Positions 10,980 through 22,990 are shown, counted from the first letter of the stretch. The stretch is DNA of 64,000 bases from Cryptomeria japonica (GCF_030272615.1 NC_081412.1:475177657-475241656); one strand, 5' to 3'. Program-made: numbers and translations. Notes: generated by a model not told the origin, from the letters alone.

Positions 10980-11660
10980 ATAATTACTCTGAGATATAAA
11001 ATACCTTTATCCAATTGAGTAATTTGAAATCCCAGAAAGAATTTCATTTCACCAATCATAGACAATTGAAATTCATTTTGCATATCTTCAACAAATTTCT
11101 TACATAAGCAATCATTTCCTCCAAAAATAATATCATCAATAAAAAATTCAACAATCAAAATGGTATTTTGATCAACCTTGAAATACAAATTACTATCAGT
11201 AGTACCTTTATTGAATTTAAACTTCATCAAACAATTATCTAGTCTAGCATACCAGGCTCTAGGGGCTTTTTTAAACAATGATTCTTCAATCTGCAAACCA
11301 TGTCCTTTTCATCTGTCAACTAAAATCCATCTAGTTGTTCTATGTAGACTTCTTCTTCCAACTCACCATTAAGAAAGGCACATTTGACATCCATCTGATA
11401 AACCTTGAAATCTTTATGAGCAACATATGCAAGAAATAGTCTAATAGCTTCAAATCTATCTATCAGAGAAAAATTCTCATCAAAATCAATTTGTTCTTTT
11501 CGACAACTTCACCCCATTCATTCAACTTATTCTGGAGTACCCATTTAGTTTGATATAGGAATAAGTTCCCATGTCTCATTCTTCTCAATCTAATTCAATT
11601 TTTATTCCATATCTTTAATCCAATTTTCATCTTTACATGCTTCATCAACAAATTTAGGCT
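10976..11660 (-). pseudogene. Copia reverse transcriptase (element D)
   Basis: RVT_2-type reverse transcriptase. The best part is 10976-11296, with KKAPRAWYARLDNCLMKF, the SNLYFKVDQNTILIV segment, the catalytic FIDDIIFGGND (about 11138-11105; most copies have YVDD, and both Asp are kept) and MIGEMKFFLGFQI. Upstream, down to about 11660, the thumb/finger parts are recognisable only in short pieces because of stops and frame changes (for example DGCQMCLS, a shifted reading of the usual [10 protein letters not shown]). Clearly inactive. Confidence 0.82.
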
Positions 11661-12720
11661 CACTCTTAGATATCAAACAAATTTGTTTTGAAAGTATTTT
11701 CCTAGTCATCAAACCTCTATTCTTGTCATCAATAATATAATTTTTTGAATGATTCAATCTCACATACCGAGGAGTTTTAAGATTAGCTTTATTTTCAAGC
11801 TCTTGAGATTTTTCATTAACATTTGCATTTGTACCATCTCCTTGATTCTCTGTCTTTTTTGAATCAATCTAAATTTGATTTTGGTTCTGCATTTACTTTC
11901 CTTTATTTACATTGACATCTTCATCATTTGAGTCATATCTGCAAGGTCTCACCTATCTCATATTTCCTTCATCAACCTTCACATTAGCGTTTTCAACAAT
12001 TTTCTTAGTCTTTTGTTATAACACTGATAGGATTTACATCTAGTAGAATAACCAAGAAAAATTCGTTCATCACATCTAGCATCAAATTTCCTAAGGTTTT
12101 CATCTCTTTTAATGTAACATTTACTTCCAAACATTTTTAAATATCTAATAGTAGGAGCATGATCAAATCATAACTCATAAGGAGTCTTACAAATATCACC
12201 TTTGACTTTTACCCAGTTAAGAGTGTATACTACAGTACTCACAACTTCTCTCCAATATATATGCTGCACATTTTCCTTAATCATCATGTTTCTAGCAGAA
12301 TCTTGAACTATTCTATTCTTCCTCTCCACAACTCCAAGGTATTATGGTGTCCTAGGAGCAAATAGCTATCTCATAAATCCATGCTCTTCATAGTATGCAT
12401 CAAACTCATTGGAAGTGAATTCTGCACCTCTGTCAGATTTTAGCCATTTTAGCTTCAGTCCAATATTAGTCTCAACCATAGCTTTGAAAATATTGAACTT
12501 CTCCAATGCTTCAAATTTCTCACCCTGCAAGCTTCTTACTCTAGAAGGAGCACACAAATCAGTATGCACAAGATCCAACAACCCATTAGAATTATACTAT
12601 TTTCTCTTATATGTAACTCTTGTCTTCTTCCGTAATAGACATTCCTTACATACTAGATTAGAAGGCTTCATCAACTTAGGTAGATCTCTCACTGCTTAAG
12701 TGAAGTTATCTTAACCATAC
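11661..12720 (-). pseudogene. Copia integrase (element D)
   Basis: Integrase core and C-terminus. On the minus strand the core start DLVHTDLCAPSRV (about 12576-12540) keeps the first catalytic Asp, followed by LKSDRGAEFTSNEF (about 12440-12395) with the second. Between them the frame jumps from SLQGEKF straight to EALEKFNIFK, so about 20-25 residues of the core, which normally include the DDFSR stretch, are deleted without a frame change. Downstream, short stretches of the GYSTRCKSYQ-like C-terminus appear at about 12060-11990. No complete HHCC region is left. Confidence 0.78.
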
Positions 12721-12779
12721 TATCAAAATTTACATGACACATCCTACTATGCCATAGCCAACTTTCATCAATCTAAGCA

Positions 12780-13230
12780 ATCAAAAAACTTTTACCACCA
12801 TCATTCAAGTGAAGGATAATGCATTTAGTCTTAGTACCCGATGCAATCTTAGTTTCGGAGCTACTCAAGATCTTATATTTCCCATACTTTAATTACAAGT
12901 TATAAACCTTATCAACCATTTGACCAACACTCAAAATATTATGCTTTAAACCTTTAGCAAGACATCATTAGTATTGTTCTGACATCAAGAGAAATAGAAC
13001 CTCTACCATGGATCACACAAGTTTTGTTATCACCAAATATTACCACACCGCCATCATACTTTTCCATATTCACAAACTTAATCTTATCACATGTCATATA
13101 ATGAGAGCAACCACTATAAATAACCCATTTATCTTTCTCCTTAACTTTTGCAGCTAGGGCTTTCTCCTCATTAATTCAACTTGTATAATCTTTAGTAACC
13201 GGATCGTCTTCCTTGATAATAGTGAACACA
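12780..13230 (-). pseudogene. Copia protease (element D), active Asp lost
   Basis: Region of the copia protease. On the minus strand it reads KWVIYSGCSHYMTCD at about 13128-13085. The family pattern is WxIDSGCSHHMT, so the catalytic Asp has become Tyr: the plus strand has ATA at 13116-13118, giving TAT where GAT is expected. Further stops lie before and after. The GGVVIFGDNKT segment downstream is also recognisable. Confidence 0.75.
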
Positions 13231-13239
13231 AATTCATCT

Positions 13240-14170
13240 CCAAATAATACTTCTTCTGATATTTAGACCTCTAAGGCTTAAATGGCTTCTTAGGATTTCT
13301 ATCTCTTTCTAGACACATTGATGCAAAATGATCTATCTTATTACATGAAAAAAATATAAGATACAACTTCCCTTCATACTTATTGGCACCTTTAGACACT
13401 CTTCTAGCAAATAAGTGCTTGAAGCTCCTCAAGCTCCTTCTCTTCATCTTCCATCTCTTTCATCTCTTTATAATTTCTAGACACTCTTGTACAACTTTCT
13501 CCTAAATCATATCTCTGCTTCTTGGAAATAGTAGCTTTGAATGTAGACTCAGTCTTAGGAAGAGAGTCACCAAACTCACTCAACTCAAAAGTACAAAGTT
13601 TACCAACCAGCATATCTTTTGTCACATTTTTCACAGTCTGTATATCATTAATAGAAACAACTTTATGTTTTTAAGCAGTATGCAAGGATCTCAACACTTT
13701 AGCAACAATCTCAAATTCTTCAAGAACTCCACTAACACATCTAATTCCTCACACAAGCTCATTCACTTTCTGCATAGAAGAGCTAATATTCTCATCTTCA
13801 CTCATCTTCAAGTTCTCATAATTTCCTTTCAGGCTTTGTAACTTAGCAACTTTCACATGACTGTCACCTTCATGCAAGGTCTCCAAATTTAGCCAAATTG
13901 TATGAGCGGTCTCAAGATTCATTGCATTAGTCATTTTAGAATCTGACAAGGCACTTAGCAATGCTTCCTTGGCTGTAATAATATATTCTGCTTCCTTTAA
14001 CTCATCCAGAGTAGTAGGACCATTTTGAGGATCAATACAGACATCTTAGTGGTCTTCTAGTACTTTTCTCCAATGCATCTCAAATGGCATTGCATCTGGC
14101 TCTTCTAGAGAGTGTAGTTCATTCCATCAAATCTTAGAATATCTTTCTTACAAGAAAAGGTTGCCATCTC
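13240..14170 (-). pseudogene. gag: Copia gag (element D)
   Basis: UBN2-type gag. The start on the minus strand is ATG at about 14168 (MATFSCKKDILRFDG). It continues through HWRKVLEDH, LKEAEYIITAKEALLSALSDSKMTNAMN, TAHTIWLNLETLHEGDSHVKVAKLQSL and NYENLKMSEDENISSS (13961-13749), then KDMLVGKLCTFELSEFGDS (13625-13565) and a K/E-rich segment to 13404. The order matches plant copia gag. Stops occur near 13970, 13745 and 13640. The zinc-knuckle region around 13330-13300 is too decayed to be sure of. The remaining DNA up to the 5' LTR is the leader. Confidence 0.8.
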
Positions 14171-14210
14171 GAATCTCCTCAAGTGGTCAAGCTTCTTCTA
14201 GAGGATCTAT

Positions 14211-14223
14211 CTTTGATACCAAT
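14211..14223 (-). promoter_or_regulatory. Primer-binding site of element D
   Basis: On the minus strand TTGGTATCAAAG, a slightly changed initiator tRNA-Met site between the 5' LTR and the leader. Confidence 0.8.
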
Positions 14224-16474
14224 TTTTGGCAGAAATGTAGCAACCTAAGAGGGGGGAGTGTGCGGGGTGAATCAGTCTGCACCAAAAACTAATACAACTT
14301 AAACCACAAATTAGATCCAATAATGAAAAGCTAAACCATAAAACAACACCACATCAACAACACACATGACACCAAAATTTTTGATGTGGAAAACCTTATT
14401 AAGGGAAAAAACACAGTGGGAACCTACCCACAATGAGATAATACCCTTTTAGGAGTAAGTGAAATATTACAATGGGAACTGCATGTTGGTATTTGATCAT
14501 TTCATCTAAACCAATAATTGTTTGTTTGCTTGCTGCAATAGATACATGTTTGATTAGATTGTTCTATGATTACTATGTTTTTATAGTCATCTAAGTCCTA
14601 TCGGTCAATCGATAAGGCTTAAATGGTAAACAGAGATAGTTTTATCAGAACCCATATTTAGGACTTTAATCAATAAAAGACAGATAATATTATATTTCAA
14701 CAACCAATACAGGAAATCTATGATGAATGAGATGATACGGTTTCGTAGCCGCAATGAAGGTTGGAAGATAAAGTTATGTTTGTGACCACATGTGCAAATT
14801 CGATCAGATGAATGAGATTTGATTAACAGAGCATGTATTTTGACTGAGACTTAACGAGTAGTGATGAAAATCACTTAGATCGGTAAAATGACACATAATT
14901 GGATTTTTTATATCGGTGGCTGACATAACTAAAGCATGCAATGTAAGATTGTCTAGATGCATTGAACATAGAACAAGCTTCTAGTCGACCGAGTGATGAT
15001 TTTAAATGTGTGATGAGGTATGAAAGGATATATGAGAATAAGATTGAATGTGTGAGAGATCATATTAGCGAATTTTGTATTTCTAATAGTAAGGTGATCA
15101 GAGCAGTTGAGAGATGAAGTATATATGATTTTGTAATGTTTTGAAGTGGATATAATTAGACAACAAAGGTGTTATACTAAGATCATTTTTACTTGTATCC
15201 CAAATAGTTACAGCAAGAAAATCCTCTTACAAGGTCACTCCTAACAGGGTGCAATCAGATCCTAACAGGTTTGATAATTAAATCATCTAACCAGGTGACA
15301 CATTAACTTGTGTTTGCAAATCCTAGTAACTTGGGTAGCTCCTAACAAGGTTGGTCCTCAGAGGCCTTTTGTAAAGCTCTTAACCGGGCTTAGACACTTC
15401 TAATAGGGTGTTTCCCTAACCGAGTGTTGTAGACCTTAACTGGTCATATCTCTATACCACAGATAGTGGATCTTCTGGGTACCTACTCCCACCATGTTTT
15501 TCCCATTTGGTTTTTGAATGTATAAACTCTTGTGTCATGTGGTCTATGTTATATGTTGTGATTGCATACTCAGTGTTATTTCTTATATAACTATTAAGTT
15601 TTAAGTTGGTGAAATTGATAATTAGATTTGTACTATTTTTACTTGCACTGATTCACCCCCCCTCTCAGTGCCTTATAAGTTCATCAATGCACATGCATTC
15701 AAGCACACTGCATAGAGAATGTGGACCAAAAAAATATAATCACACACACTACAATAATGCATGTGGTCCAAAAAAATGTCGGCTAAGACATAGTCTAGAC
15801 CTAAAAAATCACCACAAATATGAAACACCTCCAAGAATTATGCTTCAATCATTTGAAACATGCTACACCACCACAAATGTAACATAACATAAAGAACATC
15901 ACCATATCACGAAAATATTCAATAACCTATAAAACAATCAATGTGGACCACCAATATGCATAGAACATGATCTATAAATATCAATACACAACTTGAATCG
16001 CACTACAAGAACCGCAACAACTCACATTACTAGAATCATCATCATCACTAAACCAGAGTACAAGAACACCAATACAACAATCTGTCAAATTGAAAGATTG
16101 GCTCATGGATCTCCAAATTGCAAATCACTCAAACTGAGGACACAAATTAATGTGCAAAATACATCCCACACATCTGCAAACAACGATATTAGAATTTTGG
16201 AGCACAACATATGGATTCACCAAAACTGCGAATATTGAACAACTGAATAACCAGCTACAATACCAGATCTCATAAATTGATCAAATCAACACGTGGACCT
16301 CTAAAACTACAACTGAACCAACTTGAGATAAGTATCTTGAAATACATTAAACTGCATCATCTCATCTGCAACATACAAGCTAAACCAACTCAATAAATCT
16401 GACTGCAATACATAAACACATATTGACTTCACTTATGTTGACATCAATGACAACATATTAGCCAATATCCAACA
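14224..16474 (-). repeat. 5' LTR of element D, split by solo LTR E
   Basis: LTR sequence matching 8596-9864, present as 14224-14483 and 15687-16474 with solo LTR E between. It lacks about 330 bp of the other copy (break at about 15716, CATAGAG|AATGTGG) and has about 90 bp more near 15998-16085. The outer end CCAACA at 16469-16474 matches the 3' LTR. Confidence 0.85.
14484..15686 (+). mobile_element. Solo copia LTR E
   Basis: A 1,203-bp unit from TGTTGGTATTTGATC to TTCATCA inside the 5' LTR of D. Flanks are CTGCA (14479-14483) and ATGCA (15687-15691), a target duplication with one change. The aligned uninterrupted LTR at about 8840 reads GGAATGCACATGCATTC, which confirms the insertion point. 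It has copia-type modules: CTCCTAACAAGG/CTTAACCGGG motifs at about 15230-15450, CCCACCATGTTTTTCCCATTTGG at 15488-15512, and GATTCACCCCCCCTCTCAGTGCC near the end. Formed by LTR-LTR recombination. Confidence 0.88.
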
Positions 16475-16479
16475 ACAAT

Positions 16480-17925
16480 TGTGTTCAAGAATTACAATTT
16501 ATTTTCTTGCAATACTAGCATCTACATTTATCATAGTTGGTAAGCTTATTTCAGGGTAATTCCATAGTAATGTCCAAAGTACCTAAATTCTCCAACTCAT
16601 TAGATTTGGGGCGTATGCACTTGTCTCAAGCCAAAAAAAAGTTGTAATGCAAACTTGTGTGAAAATACTCTACAATAAAATAAACTATAGGAAAAACAAA
16701 GATATTTACCCTCTTAGCAAGGAAAATAATAATAATATTTAACTTATACTATTGAAAAGAAGAATTGAAAGTACAGTTCTCTCACATGGTATGCATGAAA
16801 AAATAATGATACATGCTACCTAAAATATTCACTTTGAGCTTTAGTTTTTAAATCCAGTTCAAAAATTGATAAATGACAAAATCCTGCATGCAAAGAAAAT
16901 ATTATTTGATAAATGAACTCTGTATTAATTTGAAAATCTAAAACCCGATAATTCATAAAAGATAACTAAACGTCTCTAAAAAAAATATAATAGTGGAAAA
17001 AAGAGGAAAACAAGGAAATAAAAACTTTGAATCAGTCACTACCATAAGAACTATGAAACCAAGAAGAACAAAGAACATTAGTACCTACTAGCACTGCGTT
17101 TGATACTCATACCCATTTGAATCACCTCTATGCCTCATTTTTATACCCACAAATCACATAAAATAGAAAATATCAGTCAGTCAAGATCACAATGGATTGA
17201 AATGGGTTGCGGGCTGCACCAAAACCCATTTTCAAGTCCTTACTCATCCCTACGATAAAAAAAAAACAAATTAATATCTCATGACACACGACTGCAATGG
17301 AAATAATAAAATTTGGACGGAGGCAAATAAAGTAATAATTACCAGCAAATCAATGGTGAAGGCATGAGCCTCAGGGGTTTTCGTCTAGTTAATATGCGGG
17401 AAATGGGGAGTCATGGATCAAACAGGTTACTCTCATATGCATCTCATGGGCTCACGCCCCTTCTAAAAAGTGAAGTCAAAGAAATATTTATTACAATCAA
17501 AAGTGTGAAGAAATTGAAAATCCTAGAGCTTGCAAATGAATAGAATTATTATAGATAAATAAACAAAAAAAATCAAAATTACAGACAAATCGGGTGTTCC
17601 GAAAGTGCAGAAAGCGGCTATCTCCTTCACAGGCCACGTGGAACAAAAAAATTGACCCATTGCTACAATTTCTAACTACATGAAATACTGAAATACAATA
17701 TCTGTAAAAACAAACAAATCTGATAAATGAAAAACTAAAATCGATTTACCTAGAGCAACATGAAAATAGCTGCAGCAATAGCAGAACAGAGGTTTAAAAT
17801 TACATTGGGCTCGATATTGTCTTCGGCAAGAGAGGGTTATTTAAAAGAAACGTACGAGCTAAAAATTCCATCACCATTGCATTAGTCCTCCACAGGATTG
17901 GAACTTGACAGTCACCCCTACTTAT
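16480..17925. other. AT-rich intergenic DNA, no gene seen
   Basis: About 1.45 kb between elements D and F. It has no frame with a recognisable protein, no RNA gene and no similarity that I can see to the elements around it. It probably is the older locus sequence. Confidence 0.6.
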
Positions 17926-19398
17926 TGTTATTATGAGGATCTGGTTACTATTGAGAGGGGGCTGAATCAGTAGTAAACCAATTTTGCAATACTTCAAAAA
18001 TCAGTACCGGTAACTATTCAAACCCTTTAAACTTATTTACCAAACTATTCACTTAAGTTTTCATTAGTATGCAACCAAAGCAAAGATAACAAATGCACAC
18101 ATCAACAATTCATCCACCATATGAACACATAGATTTTTCACATGGAATTCAAATATGGGAAAAACCATGGTGGGAATTAGCACCCACAAAATATTTGCAC
18201 TCTTTTGGAATATGCCCAGTTAAAGGCCTAGCCCAGTTAGGAGCTTTACAATATGCCCCATTAAGAGAAAACCCTGTTAGGAGTCACCCGATCAAGGGAT
18301 TTCACATTAGCCCTATTAGGAGCTCTACTCTATTAGGAGTAACCTTCCTAGAGGAATTTAAACTGAAGTTACTGAGCCACCCAGTGAAAGGATTTACAAT
18401 ATGAGTTCTATTAAAGCCTACCCAGTTAAGGGATTTTAAACTATTGTAACTGTTAGGGAACAACAAGGCAAATGATCTGATCACAACATTTTCTTTCTTG
18501 CTCTAGAGTACAAATCCTTTTCAGCTCAACTTTGCTACACACATGCAGACTCTTCAATCTGGTTCGGCACACTCTTATTCTCAAACCACCAACACAAAAT
18601 ATCTTCTCCAACTAGACCTAAATACACTTTACAACTAGGTCGGTTACATAACCCTAACTACTTTCAAAATAAAATGAATTTTCATTAAGAATGGAAAAAC
18701 AATTTGCCAAAATGCATTACAGATCATTACAACAAATTTCTAGACAATTTCCACGGTTTAATGATCAACACACATCACCACACATCAATTTGATAAGCAA
18801 TCAAACCCTTGTCACATTCTACTAAGAACTTTGTTGTTTCCCAAGAAATTTGATCCTTGTATGCACTCAAACATAATCTTATCATTACACATGGATTCTA
18901 ACACATCATCACTAGGTTATGAACATGATAAGATTCACAACTAAACCTTAAATCATTACTGGTTAAAGATCTGTTACCGGTATACATTCTTCTTCATAGA
19001 TTTTATGACAATCAATCATAACTCACTCAATACATCAAATCTGTTGATGTGGTTTCAATCACAGACTCATGCCAATGTCATAAATATATGTTCCAAAATG
19101 CAACTCCTAACTCCTCACCAATCATCCATACCAGTCTCTTGATCATCACATTGTTCCTGCTACCTTGTTGTCAACCGGTTCCACTACTGGTTAGGATTAC
19201 CGGTAGGTCTAGATGACTTAGATGACTAAATAAACATGGTTACCATCAATAACAACACATAGAGTCATCAAACAACTTATCATCGTCATCAAGCCAACAA
19301 TCTGCATATTGACATCATATACTTGATTATATCAACTTTACCATTCATCTTCACATCTCATCATCATCTCCATCAGTTATGCCAACTATGTGCCAATA
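17926..19398 (-). repeat. 3' LTR of element F
   Basis: 1,473 bp. The outer end is TGTTATTATGAGG and the inner end CCAATA (a changed CCAACA) before CTCCCCCTTTGGG. It holds the block at 18131-18178 (GGGAAAAACCATGGTGGG) and the reverse forms of the CTCCTAATAGG/CTTAACTGGG motifs at about 18210-18450. It differs from the 5' LTR at roughly one base in six in the first 120 bp compared. Confidence 0.87.
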
Positions 19399-19412
19399 AT
19401 CTCCCCCTTTGG
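19399..19412 (-). promoter_or_regulatory. Polypurine tract of element F
   Basis: On the minus strand CCCAAAGGGGGAGATTA directly before the 3' LTR start, matching the tracts of D and I. Confidence 0.8.
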
Positions 19413-19679
19413 GATTGATGTCAACATCAAGATAGAAATACCAAAAGCTCATCATGCAAGACTGGAACACTAACTATTATGACAATTGTACTTGTTCTTT
19501 TCTTCCTCTATCTTTACTTTATTTTTTTCTCTTTACTCTACTTCTTCCCCTCTCATTGTTCTTCTCCCCCCTTGAAAACAATGCCAAAGGTGAAAAGTGT
19601 CAAATTCATCTTTTGCTGCTAGAGTTTTCTTCATCTCAACTACTCATTATTTTCTTCATCCCAGTTGCTCCCCCTAAGG

Positions 19680-19976
19680 AGTAGCCCTCTTCTCATCAAT
19701 CCATAGTGAAAGATCTTCAATTATAACCCCTAGCTTGCCTCTAAAATACTCAAAGGTTTCTTTAGGCAATGGCTAAGTAAAGATATCAACCAAGGGCTCC
19801 TTGCTTGACACATGATCCATCTTGACTTGCTTTTCCTACACTCTTTCTCTCAAAAAATGATACTTCAGTTCAATATGCTTTGTTATAGCATGCAATACCA
19901 GATTATTTGAAATGTTTATTGCACTTGTGTTATCACAATATATGACCACTGGTTATGTTATATTCTCCTTGAATCC
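19680..19976 (-). pseudogene. Copia RNase H C-terminus (element F, last block)
   Basis: The end of F's RNase H, separated from the rest by element G. On the minus strand it gives YCDNTSAINISNNL, ITKHIELKYHFLRERV, KMDHVSSKE and DIFTxPLPKETFEYFRGKLGV, the normal copia end, and it stops near 19681. The junction with G is at 19977, with the target duplication AATCC at 19972-19976. About 270 bp without a gene lie between this and the polypurine tract. Confidence 0.82.
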
Positions 19977-20799
19977 TGATGCAACCATAATCGGTAAAAA
20001 CCCTCAAAAGAGTCAACCGACTTATGCAGAAAGAGAGACACAATGAAAGTAGTAAGAAAATATAACAAATTCATATAAACAAATCATATTCAATCCATAG
20101 AAATTTCAGCAATCATTTGATAATCATTAGATTATCATCAAAGAACATCCAGTAGTTAACCAGTTATGTGCAGGCTTCAAGCCAGATACAATCCAACTGA
20201 GACTCTAAGAATCAACCAGATCACAACATGCAAATATTAATCCTTATTCCCCATCCTACTTCCTCTACCCCTACAAATGATTACATAACATCATATTTAT
20301 ACCCACCAGAACATATCCAAGTCGGCCTCAAAAGATTGCATTCATCAATGCAAGAAAATGAAACGTGTAATTAGGTCGGCCTTAAGATTTAAGAAATCTT
20401 TTTGGAAAATAACAACCAACTGATGTGTTTCAGTAGGTTAGTCGGCCACATGCCAAGGAACATCGGAGAAGATCCAAGATGGATCCACACACCAAGAATC
20501 ATGTCACTAATGAAGGAAAACCAACCAATAAGCACAAGAATCTATCTCGGGAACCTAGAAACAACCAACCAAAAGTGATAACTGACTGGAGAAGAACCCA
20601 AATGAATTGGAAATCTAGAATCAGCCACATGAAACTGCCAGGAAACTACAAACAAGATCTACCATGAAGAACAATCAGCTATTAGTACATACTAGTAAGA
20701 ATACTTAAACTGCACAAAGAACTAAACAAGAACAAAACTAAAAGGAAATGCTTTTAGTTGATGTAAGATTCCTCATCGACCAGGGATGCTCGTGCATCA
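19977..20799 (-). repeat. 3' LTR of element G
   Basis: 823 bp. It matches 22991-23808 with about 15 percent differences in the first 80 bp compared. The ends form a short inverted repeat (TGATGCA/TGCATCA). Confidence 0.9.
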
Positions 20800-21139
20800 A
20801 ACAATCCAGGTAAAGAAAGATGTTCCATAAGAGGCAACTCATGAACATCAAAAAGGATTCAGAATGAAGATCCAATGCTCGTTTCTGATCCAAACATCTT
20901 CTTTATCTACCAATCTCTATTATGTCTCTTTCGATGCTTCAACCAGATTCTCTAACCTATGAATCTCTTTGTTTCTCCTTCTTTGCTTCATATCTACACA
21001 TTGCCATTATTTCTACAATTCAGATTTGGTTCTGCCACAAGACCTTATCTGGTTTGTTACCATCATCTCTATGTTATCTGGTTCCATTTGTTCATCAGAC
21101 TCATCTGTCAAATCCTTCTACCAACTCATGTAACCCTCT

Positions 21140-21345
21140 TGTATAAGCTCTGCAGCTAGTTCTATCAGATGTTTCTTCAAAACCTCTGATATAATATCTG
21201 CAACTGGTTCTATCAGTTCTTTCTTCAAAACCTCTGGTATAATCTCTCCAATCGGTTTTGTCAAACCTTCTGGTATAACCTTTGCCACTGGTTCATTCAA
21301 ATCTTCTAGTATGACCTCTGCCACTGGTTTCCTGTGACTTTTCTT
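21140..21345 (-). repeat. Tandem peptide repeat in element G
   Basis: Imperfect repeats of about 48-54 bp. On the minus strand they encode variants of EPVAxxIPEGLxKPIxE and IEPVADIISEVLKK. They lie in an open segment (21393-21118) after the protease, in the place where RT would begin in a complete element. Confidence 0.75.
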
Positions 21346-21402
21346 AGGACTCAGATTCATCACCTCCTTCTCTTTCTCCTTTAAAGAAATCAATGTGAAC
21401 TT

Positions 21403-21730
21403 CTACCCATCCTTTTCAATAGTGACTAGGTTTCTTCTATACTCATAAATATCTCCCCTATCATACTGCCAAGGTTTTCCCAACAAGACATAAAAAATAT
21501 TCATTGACACAATATCACATAAACATTCATCTCTGAAAGGCCCAATATTGAAAATCACCCAACACTGCTCCTTTATCTCTACCTTCAGATCATCTTGTAG
21601 CCAACTTAACTCATAAGGACAAGGATTCTCAATCCTCTTCAACCCAAGCTTCTAAACCATCTCCTCAAATACTAGATTATCAATACTTCCACTATCTATA
21701 ATGACCTTGCAATAATTACCACCTAATTTT
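21403..21730 (-). pseudogene. Ty3-type aspartic protease (element G)
   Basis: Retropepsin domain that would process the gag polyprotein. On the minus strand it begins with the active site VIIDSGSIDNLVFEEM (about 21710-21663), then NPCPYELSWLQDD (about 21625-21590), CDIVSMNIFYVLLGKPWQYDRG (about 21545-21465; the ILLGxPWxYD motif is the flap/second core of the family) and RRNLVTIEKDG. This arrangement is typical of plant Ty3/gypsy (chromovirus) proteases. Only one stop (near 21655) interrupts it. The frame continues towards the peptide repeat rather than into RT. Confidence 0.85.
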
Positions 21731-21739
21731 CATACAATT

Positions 21740-22980
21740 CGAAAAACACTCTTCCTCTGAGTAGATCCGGTATCCTTTATTCTTAACATTAGGGATTCTC
21801 CTTGCTCCAGTGCATAGTCAAATCCAATACCATCTGATTCTTCACTTGCCACATTACTTCTTGCCATTCTTTGCTTACATTCATAGGATCTATGTCTGGT
21901 TTTTCATACTTGAAACATTTGCCAAGAAATTCTCTATTGATACTATTGCTACCCTTCCTTGGTGTCTTCTATTCCAGTTGTTTACTCCACTTAGGTTGTG
22001 AATCCTTTTCTTCAATGAATTTCTTCATTCTATCATTCATCTATAATTTCTCCTTACCCTTATTCGGTTGTCTTCTTCTCATCTTCTCTTTAGCCTTCAA
22101 AGCATACCCGTAAGCTTCTTCAACTGTTTAAATCTTCAACATACTTATGTTATCTTGAATGTTAAAATAAAGTCCATTGATGTACCTCGACACATTTTCT
22201 CTATCCATCTCTCTATGTCCAAATGATTACCACCTTGTACAATTCCTCAATATATTCCTTCACATTCATGTTTCTCTCTTTTAGGTTCTGCAACTTGTTG
22301 AATAACTCAAGTTCATAGTCTCTCGTTATGAACTTGGCCTTCAACCTTGCAACCATCTGTCTCCATCAGGTGATCTTTAATTCACCATTCTCCACTCTAT
22401 CTTTCTGCAACTCTTTCCACCATAAAGAAGCATGCCCTTTCAACTTGGTCTATGCCAACTAGACTCTCCATGGGTCCTTGACATCCTCAAACTCAAAGTA
22501 GTTCTCCAACTCTCTGATCCAATCGATCAGATTCTCTAGGTTCAACGTTCTGTCAAAGTTAGAAACATCAACTTTATGCATTTTACTTTCTTGCAAAACT
22601 TCTCTTAGGATTATATCCTCTCTCTCATCTTCCGGTCCTTCAACTTCCTCAAGCTCTTCATCGACTTCCTCATACTCATCCTTAGAATCAGGATTTCTTC
22701 GTAAACCATCCAACGCATTCTAGATTTCATTCCTCACTTCATTCTTGAAGTCTTCCATCATCTATTCTACCCTCTAGGGGTTTGTTCTCCTTGGAGACAT
22801 CTCTCCTTCCACTCTGGTGAACTGCCTCAACTCGGCAATCTAACTACTAGTTTTAATTGCCTCCCCTTGAAAATCTATTGAACACACACGTAGCCTGCCT
22901 CCAATTGGTGATCTTTCCACCTCAAGGAATTCCTCAATCTTTGCAAATGATTCTTCTACCAGTCGGTCCATAGCCAGCTC
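21740..22980 (-). pseudogene. gag: Ty3-type gag (element G)
   Basis: Capsid protein of the Retrotrans_gag family. Starting near the primer-binding site: MDRLVEESFAKIEEFLEVE (about 22973-22917), a strongly acidic segment (DEYEEVDEELEEVEGPEDE, about 22684-22628), then the core VSNFDRTLNLENLIDWIRELENYF (split here: VSNFDRTLN about 22568-22542, LIDWIRELENYF about 22525-22490), KLKGHASLWWKELQKD (about 22445-22400), RLKAKFITRDYELELFNKLQNL and MNVKEYIEELYK (to about 22240). The WW in HASLWWKEL is the family signature. Several stops break it. The zinc-knuckle region before the protease (22000-21850) is decayed. Confidence 0.83.
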
Positions 22981-22990
22981 TGATACCAAT
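22978..22990 (-). promoter_or_regulatory. Primer-binding site of element G
   Basis: Minus-strand ATTGGTATCAGAGC, an initiator tRNA-Met site next to the 5' LTR. It overlaps the start of the gag frame. Confidence 0.88.

Larger units (their letters stand above)
8596..16474 (-). mobile_element. Copia element D, near full length
   Basis: A minus-strand Ty1/copia element. The 3' LTR (8596-9864) and 5' LTR (about 14224-16474, split by solo LTR E) share ends and most of their sequence. Flanks GCAAT (8591-8595) and ACAAT (16475-16479) look like a target duplication with one later change. Inside are the polypurine tract (9865-9877), RNase H, RT, integrase, protease and gag remains, then the primer-binding site. 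Coding regions are full of stops, and the LTRs differ by large indels, so the insertion is old. Confidence 0.9.

Noticed and set aside
20922-21159. Two overlapping plus-strand ORFs (74 and 66 codons)
   Set aside because: They lie antisense to the end of element G, have no recognisable sequence and overlap in different frames, as expected by chance.
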